Assembly (NCBI GenBank): GCA_016200025.1
Contig: JACQFO010000012.1
Span: 1 to 7,762 of the forward strand
Direction: 5' to 3'
Length of the DNA stretch: 7,762 nucleotides
DNA from: Nitrososphaerota archaeon
Lineage (GTDB): Archaea > Thermoproteota > Nitrososphaeria > Nitrososphaerales > Gagatemarchaeaceae
A program made the translations under genes and the position numbers. The notes beneath the pieces are model-generated. The model was not told where the DNA came from. It saw only the letters and a program-made list of their open reading frames with translations, and did not search any database. Of the stretch, positions 1 to 5,002 are shown piece after piece. How positions within the stretch are numbered: position 1 is the first letter of the stretch; each line of letters starts with the position of its first letter.

Positions 1-534
1 TTCATGCGGGACAAACTCCGTGGAAAGAGCAACACCCAGTTCATAGCCGCCGAGCCGAAGGCCGTCCCGTCAACAACGAAAGGCTCCTACAGGTACGACT
101 TCGCAGACTCCGGCGAGACCGCGCCCCTGATCAAGATGTACACCGTGGGCCACAACTACCTGTGCCCGCCCATCCACGCAGGAGGCCTGAGGTACCACGG
201 CAAGGCGCCATCGATGTCCATGCTCATCGAGAAAGGCTTCATGAGAAGCGTCGCCTACTCCCAGAACGAAGTCATGGAAGCCGGAATCCTCCTCGCCCAG
301 ACCGAAGGAATTGTCGCGGCCCCGGAGACCAACCACGCGGTCAAGGCCGCGATCGACGTGGCCCTCGAATGCAAGAGGAAGGACGAGGCGAAGACGATAC
401 TCTTCAACCTGAGCGGCCACGGCCTTCTCGACCTCAAGGCCTACGAAGACAGGCTGAACAACACCCTCGTCGACTACGAGCCAGACCCCGCCCTGCTGAA
501 CGCCGCAATTCAGACTCTTCCCAACATTCCGTGA
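1..534 (+). CDS. trpB2: TrpB2-type tryptophan synthase beta chain, C-terminal part
   Basis: This is the C-terminal 177 residues of a PLP-dependent tryptophan synthase beta subunit of the TrpB2 class, which joins indole and serine to make tryptophan in the cytosol. The reading frame is open at base 1, so the ATG at base 4 is internal and roughly 250 residues, including the catalytic lysine and the GGGSN phosphate loop, lie outside the window. Recognisable parts, numbered from the first visible residue, are the TrpB2 signature HAGGLRYHG (59-67), TEGIVAAPETNHA (101-113, with the Glu and His conserved in TrpB) and NLSGHGLLDL (136-145). That last segment carries the Ser-Gly-His-Gly that faces the PLP ring in place of the SGRG of TrpB1. 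TrpB2 is often a stand-alone gene and none of trpA, trpC or trpF is visible here. The stop is TGA. The function call is firm; whether tryptophan synthesis is its only role cannot be told. Confidence 0.93.
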   Translation, partial: FMRDKLRGKSNTQFIAAEPKAVPSTTKGSYRYDFADSGETAPLIKMYTVGHNYLCPPIHAGGLRYHGKAPSMSMLIEKGFMRSVAYSQNEVMEAGILLAQTEGIVAAPETNHAVKAAIDVALECKRKDEAKTILFNLSGHGLLDLKAYEDRLNNTLVDYEPDPALLNAAIQTLPNIP

Positions 535-610
535 TGGCCCCGAGGAGGAGTGAGGCTGCGCGCTGACGCCGCCTTTCTCACCTCAACACAGAAACATCAA
601 GGCATAGAAC

Positions 611-627
611 ACCCTAGCGTGTAGGGT
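611..627. terminator. Short hairpin between convergent genes
   Basis: ACCCTA (611-616) and its complement TAGGGT (622-627) enclose a 5-base loop. It sits in the 132-bp gap between the convergent trpB2 and DUF420-like genes. No T tract follows closely, so its role as a terminator is only suggested by position. Confidence 0.25.
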
Positions 628-649
628 TGATGGATTCTGGCACTCCGTC

Positions 650-662
650 GCCTCAACGAGGC
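650..662 (-). terminator. Hairpin just after the DUF420-like gene
   Basis: GCCTC and GAGGC form a perfect 5-bp stem with an AAC loop, five bases beyond the TAG stop of the minus-strand membrane protein gene. It is a possible terminator or 3' processing element. There is no strong T tract, and a stem this short can occur by chance. Confidence 0.25.
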
Positions 663-666
663 CTGC

Positions 667-1128
667 CTAACCAGTCCCAGTGTATGCGAAGAAGTAGTAC
701 ACGATGAACCCGATGAATACATTGAGGACCCAGAGGGTCCAAGTTGTAATCATCACCGGCCTGAAGTTCTGAACGGCGAGCCTCCGTGGGAACCCGCTCC
801 ACCTCATCCGGAGGACTAGATACACTCCGAGGAACGCGGTCGCGCTCCCGACCGCCACCATCGCGGGTATGAGATACCAGTGCGGATTGTACGTCCCGAA
901 CAGTGTGAGATAGCTCCCGTACCCTCCCGTCCCGTACTCGGGGAAGCTCGTGCCGTAGTTCCAGCCGAAGACGAAGTTGGGAACCATCCAGAAAACCGCC
1001 CCCACGCCCGACACAATCACGGCTGAGGTCATTAGGTTCTTGTTGGTCTTCTCGGACTTCGCTCCGAGGTTGCTTCCTTCCTCAGTCCCCGCGGCGTACG
1101 ACTTGTGCGTCCTTATGGCGTAGCGCAC
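667..1128 (-). CDS. DUF420-like small membrane protein, 5' end disrupted
   Basis: The intact frame from GTG at 1128 encodes 153 residues with three clear hydrophobic segments (about 33-56, 83-107 and 125-149) and a C-terminal WTLWVLNVFIGFIVYYFFAY stretch. The layout, with an Asn-Leu before helix 1, R....H after it, a His at the start of a middle helix and an aromatic last helix, resembles DUF420 proteins, some of which assist assembly of haem-copper oxidases. The same frame stays open upstream of 1128 and encodes most of a first helix (NLGFQILAFALILVG), so GTG 1128 lies inside a membrane helix and is a poor start. Removing one copy of the 17-bp repeat at 1160-1193 joins this frame to a TTG at 1217 giving MAGPLAAEVNLGFQILAFA, which lies 27 bases below a TATA box. 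I infer that the original gene ran from 1217 to 667 and was frameshifted by the duplication or by a sequencing error. The family call is moderate. Confidence 0.6.
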   Translation of the reverse strand: MRYAIRTHKSYAAGTEEGSNLGAKSEKTNKNLMTSAVIVSGVGAVFWMVPNFVFGWNYGTSFPEYGTGGYGSYLTLFGTYNPHWYLIPAMVAVGSATAFLGVYLVLRMRWSGFPRRLAVQNFRPVMITTWTLWVLNVFIGFIVYYFFAYTGTG

Positions 1129-1159
1129 CCCGACGAGTATCAGCGCAAATGCAAGGATC

Positions 1160-1193
1160 TGAAATCCGAGGTTGACTGAAATCCGAGGTTGAC
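1160..1193. repeat. Perfect 17-bp tandem duplication
   Basis: Two adjacent identical 17-base units, TGAAATCCGAGGTTGAC, occupy 1160-1176 and 1177-1193. The length is not a multiple of three and the repeat lies in the 5' part of the DUF420-like gene, where one extra copy shifts the frame and removes every standard start codon for the full-length protein. Confidence 0.95.
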
Positions 1194-1240
1194 TTCTGCG
1201 GCGAGAGGTCCTGCCAAGCGAGCATCATCCTAGCCTTTGT

Positions 1241-1254
1241 GATAAAAGGTTTGG
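1241..1254 (-). promoter_or_regulatory. TATA/BRE promoter of the DUF420-like gene
   Basis: On the minus strand the sequence reads CCAAACCTTTTATC: a CAAA element like an archaeal BRE, followed by a TTTTATC box centred near 1244. A start of transcription about 26 bases downstream falls at about 1218, beside the proposed leaderless TTG at 1217. Confidence 0.55.
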
Positions 1255-1269
1255 CGAAAACAGGGAGTC

Positions 1270-1290
1270 AGGCGAGGGTTCTCCTCGCCT
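1270..1290 (-). terminator. Stem-loop terminator after the secreted protein gene
   Basis: AGGCGAGG (1270-1277) and CCTCGCCT (1283-1290) form a perfect 8-bp GC-rich stem with a 5-base loop. It begins 14 bases past the TGA stop of the minus-strand gene, and a short T run (CTGTTTTC on the minus strand, 1255-1262) follows. It lies between that gene and the next minus-strand promoter, which fits a terminator separating the two units. Confidence 0.5.
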
Positions 1291-1304
1291 TCCTATTGTA
1301 CAGG

Positions 1305-2312
1305 TCAACCGCTGAATGGGTTGTTGGTGTTGGCCGCGAACCAGAGGAACAGGTTCGTGTTGGTCGCCGAGGTGTCAGAGACCAGGGTCACACCAGGGAT
1401 CGCGACCTGAGTGGCTACTCCGCCCAGGGTGTCGTAGATCGGGTCGTCCTGGGTCTGGTTGGCGTTCGCCGTGGCCGTCGTCTTGGTGGTCAGCGCGCTC
1501 TGAATGGCTGTAAACGAATTCAGACAATTCCCCGTTGGGTTGGTGAGATTCGAGTTTACCCACTTATGGCACTGTCCAGTCTGCCCGTCTGGCATGACGT
1601 TCGGGTCGAAGACGAGCACCGTCACTACGTACCACGGTATGCTCGGTCCGCCGACATAGTTGACCACGTGGCTGTGCGCTGGAGTCGGAAGCACTCCTTC
1701 AGGGAGTGGACCCCCGAATGCCGCAGGGAGCCCTTGGTGTATGCCTAGGTGCTGCTCCACGAGGGAGAAGTATGGCGAGTAGATTAGTGGGGGATGGTCA
1801 GAGCAGGCCGAAGTCGCGATGCCCGCTCCACACTGGGTGAAGACTACGTTGTTGTTGAAGACCGGGTAGCCCTGGGTCGTCGCTCCCAGCGCCGGGACCC
1901 CGAAGATCGAAAGACCTGCGTAGGCCGGCACGAGTATGAAGACTGGCGCTGCGTTGGGCAGTGCATCCTTGTCTCCGCCTGCTACTTCGCACATCGTATG
2001 CGCAACAGCGCTGTTGGCTTCTGTCTGATTGGTCACGTAGTTAGAGAGTGCGGGTAGGCACTGGTAGTCCCGCGAATACAAGAAGCTCACGATTTGCCCC
2101 TTGTAGAAACCTGCGCTTGTCGTCCCGCTGAGTATGATGTTTGTCGGCACCGTAGTACCTGTCCTGTAGGTTGTATTGGTCGTGTTGTTGTTTCCTGTAG
2201 TATAGCCGTTGTAGTAGACATAGACCCCCGCGCCTGCGATCACGATGACCACGGCGACGACAGCCCACATCATCCTGGCAACGGCATGTCTGCGTCCGGA
2301 AATTTCTTCCAC
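1305..2312 (-). CDS. Secreted or membrane-anchored protein of unknown function
   Basis: I do not recognise a family. The 335-residue product has a short charged N-terminus (EEISGRRHAVAR), one hydrophobic helix at about 14-34, then a Thr/Asn-rich linker (about 38-57) with several N-x-T sequons, and a long polar domain. This is the pattern of an archaeal surface protein held by an N-terminal anchor, or a Sec substrate. The outer domain has six cysteines (about 85, 108, 161, 170, 248 and 263), which could pair as disulfides. It also has a His-bearing central stretch with an HSH motif near 213-215 and Pro-rich segments. The C-terminal third again turns Thr/Asn-rich. The start is GTG at 2312, 27 bases below a strong TATATAA box, so the mRNA is probably leaderless. 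It is transcribed divergently from the FAD oxidoreductase and followed by its own hairpin. The product call is limited to topology. Confidence 0.8.
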   Translation of the reverse strand: MEEISGRRHAVARMMWAVVAVVIVIAGAGVYVYYNGYTTGNNNTTNTTYRTGTTVPTNIILSGTTSAGFYKGQIVSFLYSRDYQCLPALSNYVTNQTEANSAVAHTMCEVAGGDKDALPNAAPVFILVPAYAGLSIFGVPALGATTQGYPVFNNNVVFTQCGAGIATSACSDHPPLIYSPYFSLVEQHLGIHQGLPAAFGGPLPEGVLPTPAHSHVVNYVGGPSIPWYVVTVLVFDPNVMPDGQTGQCHKWVNSNLTNPTGNCLNSFTAIQSALTTKTTATANANQTQDDPIYDTLGGVATQVAIPGVTLVSDTSATNTNLFLWFAANTNNPFSG

Positions 2313-2334
2313 GAAGACCGGCGCGCCGACCTGC

Positions 2335-2344
2335 GTATATAAGG
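2335..2344 (-). promoter_or_regulatory. TATA box of the secreted protein gene
   Basis: The minus strand reads CTTATATACG, the clearest TATA box in the window, centred near 2339. The GTG start at 2312 is 27 bases downstream, the normal archaeal distance to the transcription start, so the message should be leaderless. Confidence 0.75.
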
Positions 2345-2361
2345 GGAAACCGACTTCAGAC

Positions 2362-2415
2362 CCAAATCACTACCAAATTTCATAGACGCCTAGGCTGGAT
2401 TTGGGCCCAATTTGG
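2362..2415. promoter_or_regulatory. Dyad of four ATTTGG half-sites, candidate operator
   Basis: CCAAAT occurs at 2362-2367 and 2373-2378 and ATTTGG at 2399-2404 and 2410-2415. Within each pair the copies are exactly 11 bp apart, and the whole set is symmetric about 2388.5 with a 20-bp centre. It sits between the divergent promoters of the secreted protein and the FAD oxidoreductase, upstream of both TATA regions. The spacing of one helical turn suggests a protein binding the same face of DNA. Similar elements recur at 4314-4335 and 4722-4754. Confidence 0.6.
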
Positions 2416-2422
2416 AAATTCA

Positions 2423-2438
2423 TTCATAAGCGATATGG
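2423..2438 (+). promoter_or_regulatory. Weak TATA-like region of the FAD oxidoreductase operon
   Basis: TTCATAAGCGATATGG contains two AT-rich boxes, centred near 2427 and 2435, that lie 31 and 23 bases before the ATG at 2458. Neither is as clear as the other promoters here, which would suit a promoter that depends on an activator. Confidence 0.35.
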
Positions 2439-2457
2439 CAGACACTGGCTCCAAGTA

Positions 2458-3600
2458 ATGCAGGCAAACCCCATCTGGCCGGTCGAGAAGAGGCGGCCCC
2501 CCCTCGAGAGAGACCTGAAAGTGGACGTCCTTGTGATAGGCGGAGGGATGGCGGGGGTCTCATGCGCCCGGAGCCTGATGCGGGCGGGCAGGGAGGTCGC
2601 ACTGATAGAGAGGGACGAGCTCGGAGGACCTGCGACTGGTGCGAGCTCAGGAGTCCTCTACTACGGCAGCGGGACCAACTACCTCGAGGCTGTGAAGCTC
2701 TTCGGACAGCAGAACGCGGACTCTCTGTGGCTGGAAACTGCCCGCGTGATTCAGGAGATCAAGGACACGGCCAGGGACTGCAAGATAGACTGCGGGATCC
2801 GCTCCTGCGGCTCGATAATGGTCGCCCAGAACGACGGCCAGCTTGCAGATGTGGAAGAGGAGCACGCCGGCCTCCAGAAGCTGGGCCTTCCAACCCGCCT
2901 CCTGTCTCCTGACGCACTGAAGACGAGCTACCCACTTGTAGAATTCGCTGGAGGCATCGCTTTCGACGCCGTCGGCCAGGTCCACCCCGCCCGTCTCGCC
3001 TCAGCCATGGCGGAACACGAAGGAATCCCTGTCTACGAAAAGACTCCCTCCGAGGGTTGGGAGGAAAGTGCGGACAAGGTCATGGTCAAGACTCCCAAGG
3101 CGCGCATCGAGTGCACGAATCTGGTGGTGGCCACCAACCTCGAGCCCTTCCTCGGGCTGGAGACCCACTTCGACACCGAAGGTTCGGTGATCCTCGCGAG
3201 CGCCCCCACGCCGAGGGTAAAAGAAGCGTTCCCGGAAGAGAAGATTCTCTGGACAATGGAGGAGAAGTACGACATAGTCTATCCTAGGGGCGACCGGCTG
3301 ATTCTCGAACTCTACCAGCTCGGCGACGAGGATGAGAAGCTAAGACGCTACTTCCCAGGAATCGAATTCGTCACCGACCAAATCTGGGGAGAGAACTGGT
3401 CGAAGCCGAGAGACTGGATACCGATCGCGGGCATGGTCTCCAAGAGGACCGCAGTCGCCAAGGGGATGGGCGACCAGGGAATAATCATGAGCTGGCTCAG
3501 CGGGAAGAAGATGCCGGGAATCCTAGAAGGGAAGAGCGACTGGTTCACAAGACTTACATCCCCGCAGAGATTCTTCCCGGGCGGAGTGATGCCACAATGA
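2458..3600 (+). CDS. DAO-family FAD-dependent oxidoreductase
   Basis: This 380-residue cytosolic flavoprotein belongs to the D-amino-acid oxidase/DadA-like superfamily. A Rossmann FAD site opens the protein: VDVLVIGGGMAG at about 22-33 with GxGxxG at 28-33 and the ribose-binding acidic residue at about E51. TGASSG follows near 60-65, and a C-terminal WIPIAGM...GMGDQGIIMSW region resembles the flavin-closing segment of the family. The substrate cannot be read from sequence. The ATG overlaps the Rieske gene by four bases, so the two proteins are probably made together. Bacterial YhfW-like proteins carry the same pair as one DAO-Rieske chain, which suggests the Rieske protein passes electrons to or from this flavin. 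A TTG at 2401 would add 19 residues, but that stretch is AT-rich with weak codon bias and overlaps half of the operator, so I prefer ATG 2458, giving MQANPIWPVEKRRPP. Confidence is high for the fold and low for the substrate. Confidence 0.88.
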   Translation: MQANPIWPVEKRRPPLERDLKVDVLVIGGGMAGVSCARSLMRAGREVALIERDELGGPATGASSGVLYYGSGTNYLEAVKLFGQQNADSLWLETARVIQEIKDTARDCKIDCGIRSCGSIMVAQNDGQLADVEEEHAGLQKLGLPTRLLSPDALKTSYPLVEFAGGIAFDAVGQVHPARLASAMAEHEGIPVYEKTPSEGWEESADKVMVKTPKARIECTNLVVATNLEPFLGLETHFDTEGSVILASAPTPRVKEAFPEEKILWTMEEKYDIVYPRGDRLILELYQLGDEDEKLRRYFPGIEFVTDQIWGENWSKPRDWIPIAGMVSKRTAVAKGMGDQGIIMSWLSGKKMPGILEGKSDWFTRLTSPQRFFPGGVMPQ

Positions 3601-3911
3601 TGGAAGGGTTCGAAAGGTTCGCGGAAGTCTCGGAGATACCGCCATGGAAGATCAAGGTAGCCAAGGTCGACGGCACCGAGGTCTGGGTCGTCAACATCGA
3701 AGGCGCCTTCTTCGGACATCCCAACAAATGCACCCACGCCGGCGGCCCAGTCGGCCGCGGAAGGCTCAACGGGAATGTCATCCAGTGCCCACTTCATGGG
3801 TCCAGGTTCGACGTGAAATCTGGCCAGGTCGTCGGCGGCCCTGCTCAGGTGCCCCTTCCCTCGGTGGAAGTAAAACTCGAGGGCACGACTGTCTGGGTGA
3901 GAAAGGCCTGA
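3597..3911 (+). CDS. Small Rieske [2Fe-2S] ferredoxin-like protein
   Basis: The 104-residue product is a complete soluble Rieske domain. The two cluster motifs are C45-T-H47 and C64-P-L-H67-G, with the G-x-F-D-x-x-S-G-like segment GSRFDVKSG after the second. It lacks a transmembrane anchor and both disulfide cysteines of bc1-type Rieske proteins, so it belongs with the NirD/ferredoxin-component group that carries single electrons in the cytosol. Its ATG overlaps the stop of the FAD oxidoreductase in ATGA (a second ATG follows directly at 3600), a typical translationally coupled pair. The most likely partner is therefore that flavoprotein, as the detached form of the C-terminal Rieske domain seen in YhfW-like fusions. 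No promoter is visible between the two genes. Confidence 0.93.
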   Translation: MMEGFERFAEVSEIPPWKIKVAKVDGTEVWVVNIEGAFFGHPNKCTHAGGPVGRGRLNGNVIQCPLHGSRFDVKSGQVVGGPAQVPLPSVEVKLEGTTVWVRKA

Positions 3912-3929
3912 CACTCACCCCTGCCTAAG

Positions 3930-3937
3930 GTTTAGAA
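3930..3937 (+). promoter_or_regulatory. TATA-like box of the winged-helix regulator gene
   Basis: GTTTAGAA is centred near 3934, 27 bases before the TTG at 3961. The spacing matches the other leaderless promoters in the window and supports TTG as the start of the regulator. The box itself is imperfect. Confidence 0.45.
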
Positions 3938-3960
3938 CTCCCCCCAGCGAGGTCGGGACG

Positions 3961-4341
3961 TTGCACCCTGCCCTGTCCACCCACGGGTCCCTCTGGGGCC
4001 TTCGGCAGTTTGGGGCGCAGGGGTCGGTCGCGACCTCCTCTCCCATAGACCCGGCCTTCAAACGCGTGATGACATACATTTTCGTTGGGACACGGGGAGG
4101 CTACAACCGCGTAAGAATCGTCGAACTGATAAAAGACGCTCCCCTCAACCCCAACCAGATCTCCGAGAAACTGGGTCTCGACTACAAGACGGTCCAACAC
4201 CACATCAAGCTACTCGAGGAGAACGGAGTCCTCGTGCCCAGCGCCAAGGGAGCCTACGGCGCGATGTACTTCCTGACCCCCTATGCGGAGAAGCACTTTG
4301 AAGCGATGAAAACGATGTGGGCAAGATTTGGGCAAAGTTAG
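3961..4341 (+). CDS. Winged helix-turn-helix transcriptional regulator
   Basis: The 126-residue product is an ArsR-like archaeal winged-helix DNA-binding protein. The core runs from about residue 30 (DPAFKRVMTYIFVGTRGG) to the end. NRVRIVELIKDAPLNPNQISEKLGLDYKTVQHHIKLLEENGVL (about 49-91) contains the helix-turn-helix with recognition helix LDYKTVQHHIKLL, and AYGAMYFLT forms the wing and last strand. No metal-binding cysteines are present, so it is not a typical metal sensor. The TTG start is supported by an upstream box at the usual distance. GTG 4066 would cut into the fold, so the alternative is unlikely, although the first 25 or so residues are poorly conserved-looking. A small membrane protein follows with a promoter overlapping this gene's stop codon. 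Pairing of such regulators with small membrane proteins is common in archaea. Its targets may be the phased repeats nearby, which is inference. Confidence 0.85.
   Translation: MHPALSTHGSLWGLRQFGAQGSVATSSPIDPAFKRVMTYIFVGTRGGYNRVRIVELIKDAPLNPNQISEKLGLDYKTVQHHIKLLEENGVLVPSAKGAYGAMYFLTPYAEKHFEAMKTMWARFGQS
4314..4336 (+). promoter_or_regulatory. 11-bp direct repeat upstream of the small membrane protein
   Basis: GATGTGGGCAA (4314-4324) is followed at once by GATTTGGGCAA (4325-4335), differing at one base. The pair lies inside the last codons of the regulator gene and ends six bases before the TATA box of the next gene. The 12 bases GATTTGGGCAAA (4325-4336) recur exactly at 4744-4755 in the same position relative to another promoter. 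Confidence 0.6.
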
Positions 4342-4350
4342 ATATAGAAT
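4341..4350 (+). promoter_or_regulatory. TATA box of the small membrane protein gene
   Basis: GATATAGAAT, with ATATAG centred at 4344.5, lies 26.5 bases before ATG 4371. It starts on the last base of the regulator's TAG stop. The distance predicts a leaderless message beginning at ATG 4371 rather than at the earlier in-frame GTG 4317. Confidence 0.65.
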
Positions 4351-4370
4351 CAGAGGCGATTTCACGTAGG

Positions 4371-4682
4371 ATGGCCTTCGACATCTTCTGGATGAACATA
4401 GCCGCGATCTTCGCCCTCCTCAACGTGGCGCTGGTGGTCATACTTGGGGCCCTCTACTTCCAGAGCTGGAGACGGCTGAAGTCGGGCGCGACCATGAGCC
4501 TCCTAGCCGTCGCTTCCTTCTTTCTCCTCCAGAACATAGTCATAGTGGTGTTCTGGTACGTCCTATACGGCCAGGTCCCGGCTGCCCAGCCGTTGGTGGA
4601 AGCAGCCGCACCCTACCTCGTCCTGATTAATGCCCTGGAGACAGTGGCCCTGGGCAACCTAGTAAGGCTCACCTGGAAGTAG
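4371..4682 (+). CDS. Small three-helix membrane protein
   Basis: The 103-residue product has three strongly hydrophobic segments at about 8-29, 41-66 and 75-97, with a basic loop (SWRRLKSG) after the first helix and an Arg-Leu-Thr-Trp-Lys tail. It has no cysteines and no motif I recognise. The start is chosen from the TATA box 26.5 bases upstream and from the hydrophobic MAFDIFWMN beginning; an in-frame GTG at 4317 would add 18 residues but lies upstream of that TATA box. It follows the winged-helix regulator on the same strand yet has its own promoter with a phased repeat that may be bound by that regulator. A membrane sensor or anti-regulator partner is conceivable but nothing in the sequence shows it. 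The stop is TAG. Confidence 0.75.
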   Translation: MAFDIFWMNIAAIFALLNVALVVILGALYFQSWRRLKSGATMSLLAVASFFLLQNIVIVVFWYVLYGQVPAAQPLVEAAAPYLVLINALETVALGNLVRLTWK

Positions 4683-4721
4683 CGCACGCTTCATTCTTCG
4701 AAATCTCATTTCCCGTGGTTC

Positions 4722-4755
4722 AAGTTGGTAGGGATTGGGGCGCGATTTGGGCAAA
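4722..4755 (+). promoter_or_regulatory. Three 11-bp phased repeats upstream of the DUF1059 gene
   Basis: Consecutive 11-bp units read AAGTTGGTAGG (4722-4732), GATTGGGGCGC (4733-4743) and GATTTGGGCAA (4744-4754). The last is identical to the unit at 4325-4335. The array ends four bases before the TATA-like box. CAAGTTGG (4721-4728) also has an inverted copy CCAACTTG at 4773-4780, on the other side of the promoter. Confidence 0.55.
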
Positions 4756-4759
4756 CCGC

Positions 4760-4765
4760 TAATTA
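4760..4765 (+). promoter_or_regulatory. TATA-like box of the DUF1059 gene
   Basis: TAATTA is centred at 4762.5, 25.5 bases before the ATG at 4788, and is preceded by GCAAACCGC. The spacing again predicts a leaderless transcript, which shows that the interrupted small gene still has an intact promoter. Confidence 0.5.
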
Positions 4766-4787
4766 GGAAACCCCAACTTGCTAACAC

Positions 4788-4967
4788 ATGAACGGATTCT
4801 CAGCGGACTTGCAGCAGGTCTGCGGATGTAGCTGGGCAGCGGTGGGCACCACCATGGACGAGCTGAACGCGAAAGTCAAGTAGCACGCCAAGGAAACCCA
4901 TTCGATGGCCGAAGTGCCCGGTGAAATCGCGCAGAAGCTGCACATGGCCACAAGACCTACGATCTAG
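4788..4967 (+). pseudogene. DUF1059-like small protein interrupted by an in-frame TAG
   Basis: ATG 4788 opens a 59-codon frame that ends at TAG 4965-4967 but contains TAG at codon 32 (4881-4883). Before the stop it reads MNGFSADLQQVCGCSWAAVG then TTMDELNAKVK. After the stop it continues HAKETHSMAEVPGEIAQKLH and ends MATRPTI. Together these match the DUF1059 pattern: cysteines and an aromatic residue near the start, G-x-T-x-x-E-L in the middle, then H-A-K-x-x-H-x-M and a short C-terminal helix. At the stop position family members usually have a polar residue such as Glu or Lys, and GAG, AAG or CAG is one base from TAG. The protein is small, soluble and of unknown role. The match continues in frame across the TAG, so I read it as a recent nonsense mutation, a sequence error or readthrough. 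The promoter and terminator look intact. Confidence 0.65.
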
Positions 4968-4974
4968 GAGACTG

Positions 4975-4993
4975 GGCGGGGCGCGACCCCGCC
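4975..4993. terminator. GC-rich hairpin between convergent units
   Basis: GGCGGGG (4975-4981) pairs perfectly with CCCCGCC (4987-4993) around a CGCGA loop. On the plus strand it is followed by a pyrimidine tract, TCACTTCTTTCACTTTC. It lies between the end of the DUF1059-like gene and the stop of the minus-strand membrane protein, and could terminate transcription from both sides. Confidence 0.6.
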
Positions 4994-5002
4994 TCACTTC
5001 TT

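Noticed and set aside
162..566. 134-codon plus-strand frame inside trpB2
   Set aside because: It is an out-of-frame Arg/Pro-rich shadow of the TrpB2 coding sequence.
1239..1748. 169-codon open frame on the plus strand opposite the secreted protein gene
   Set aside because: It is antisense to a gene with a clear anchor helix and a strong promoter. Its translation is Arg/Val/Gly-rich with no domain, typical of a shadow frame in high-GC DNA.
2401..2457. TTG 2401 as start of the FAD oxidoreductase
   Set aside because: The 19 extra codons are AT-rich, lack the codon bias of the gene, and overlap half of the operator. ATG 2458 gives a normal N-terminus a short way before the FAD motif.
3348..3914. 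188-codon minus-strand frame across the FAD oxidoreductase and Rieske genes
   Set aside because: It crosses two well-supported, coupled plus-strand genes and shows no motif or promoter of its own.
4881..4883. Pyrrolysine codon as the preferred explanation of the internal TAG
   Set aside because: TAG ends at least two other frames in the window, no pyl gene is visible, and DUF1059 proteins are not known to carry pyrrolysine. It stays as a check, not a call.
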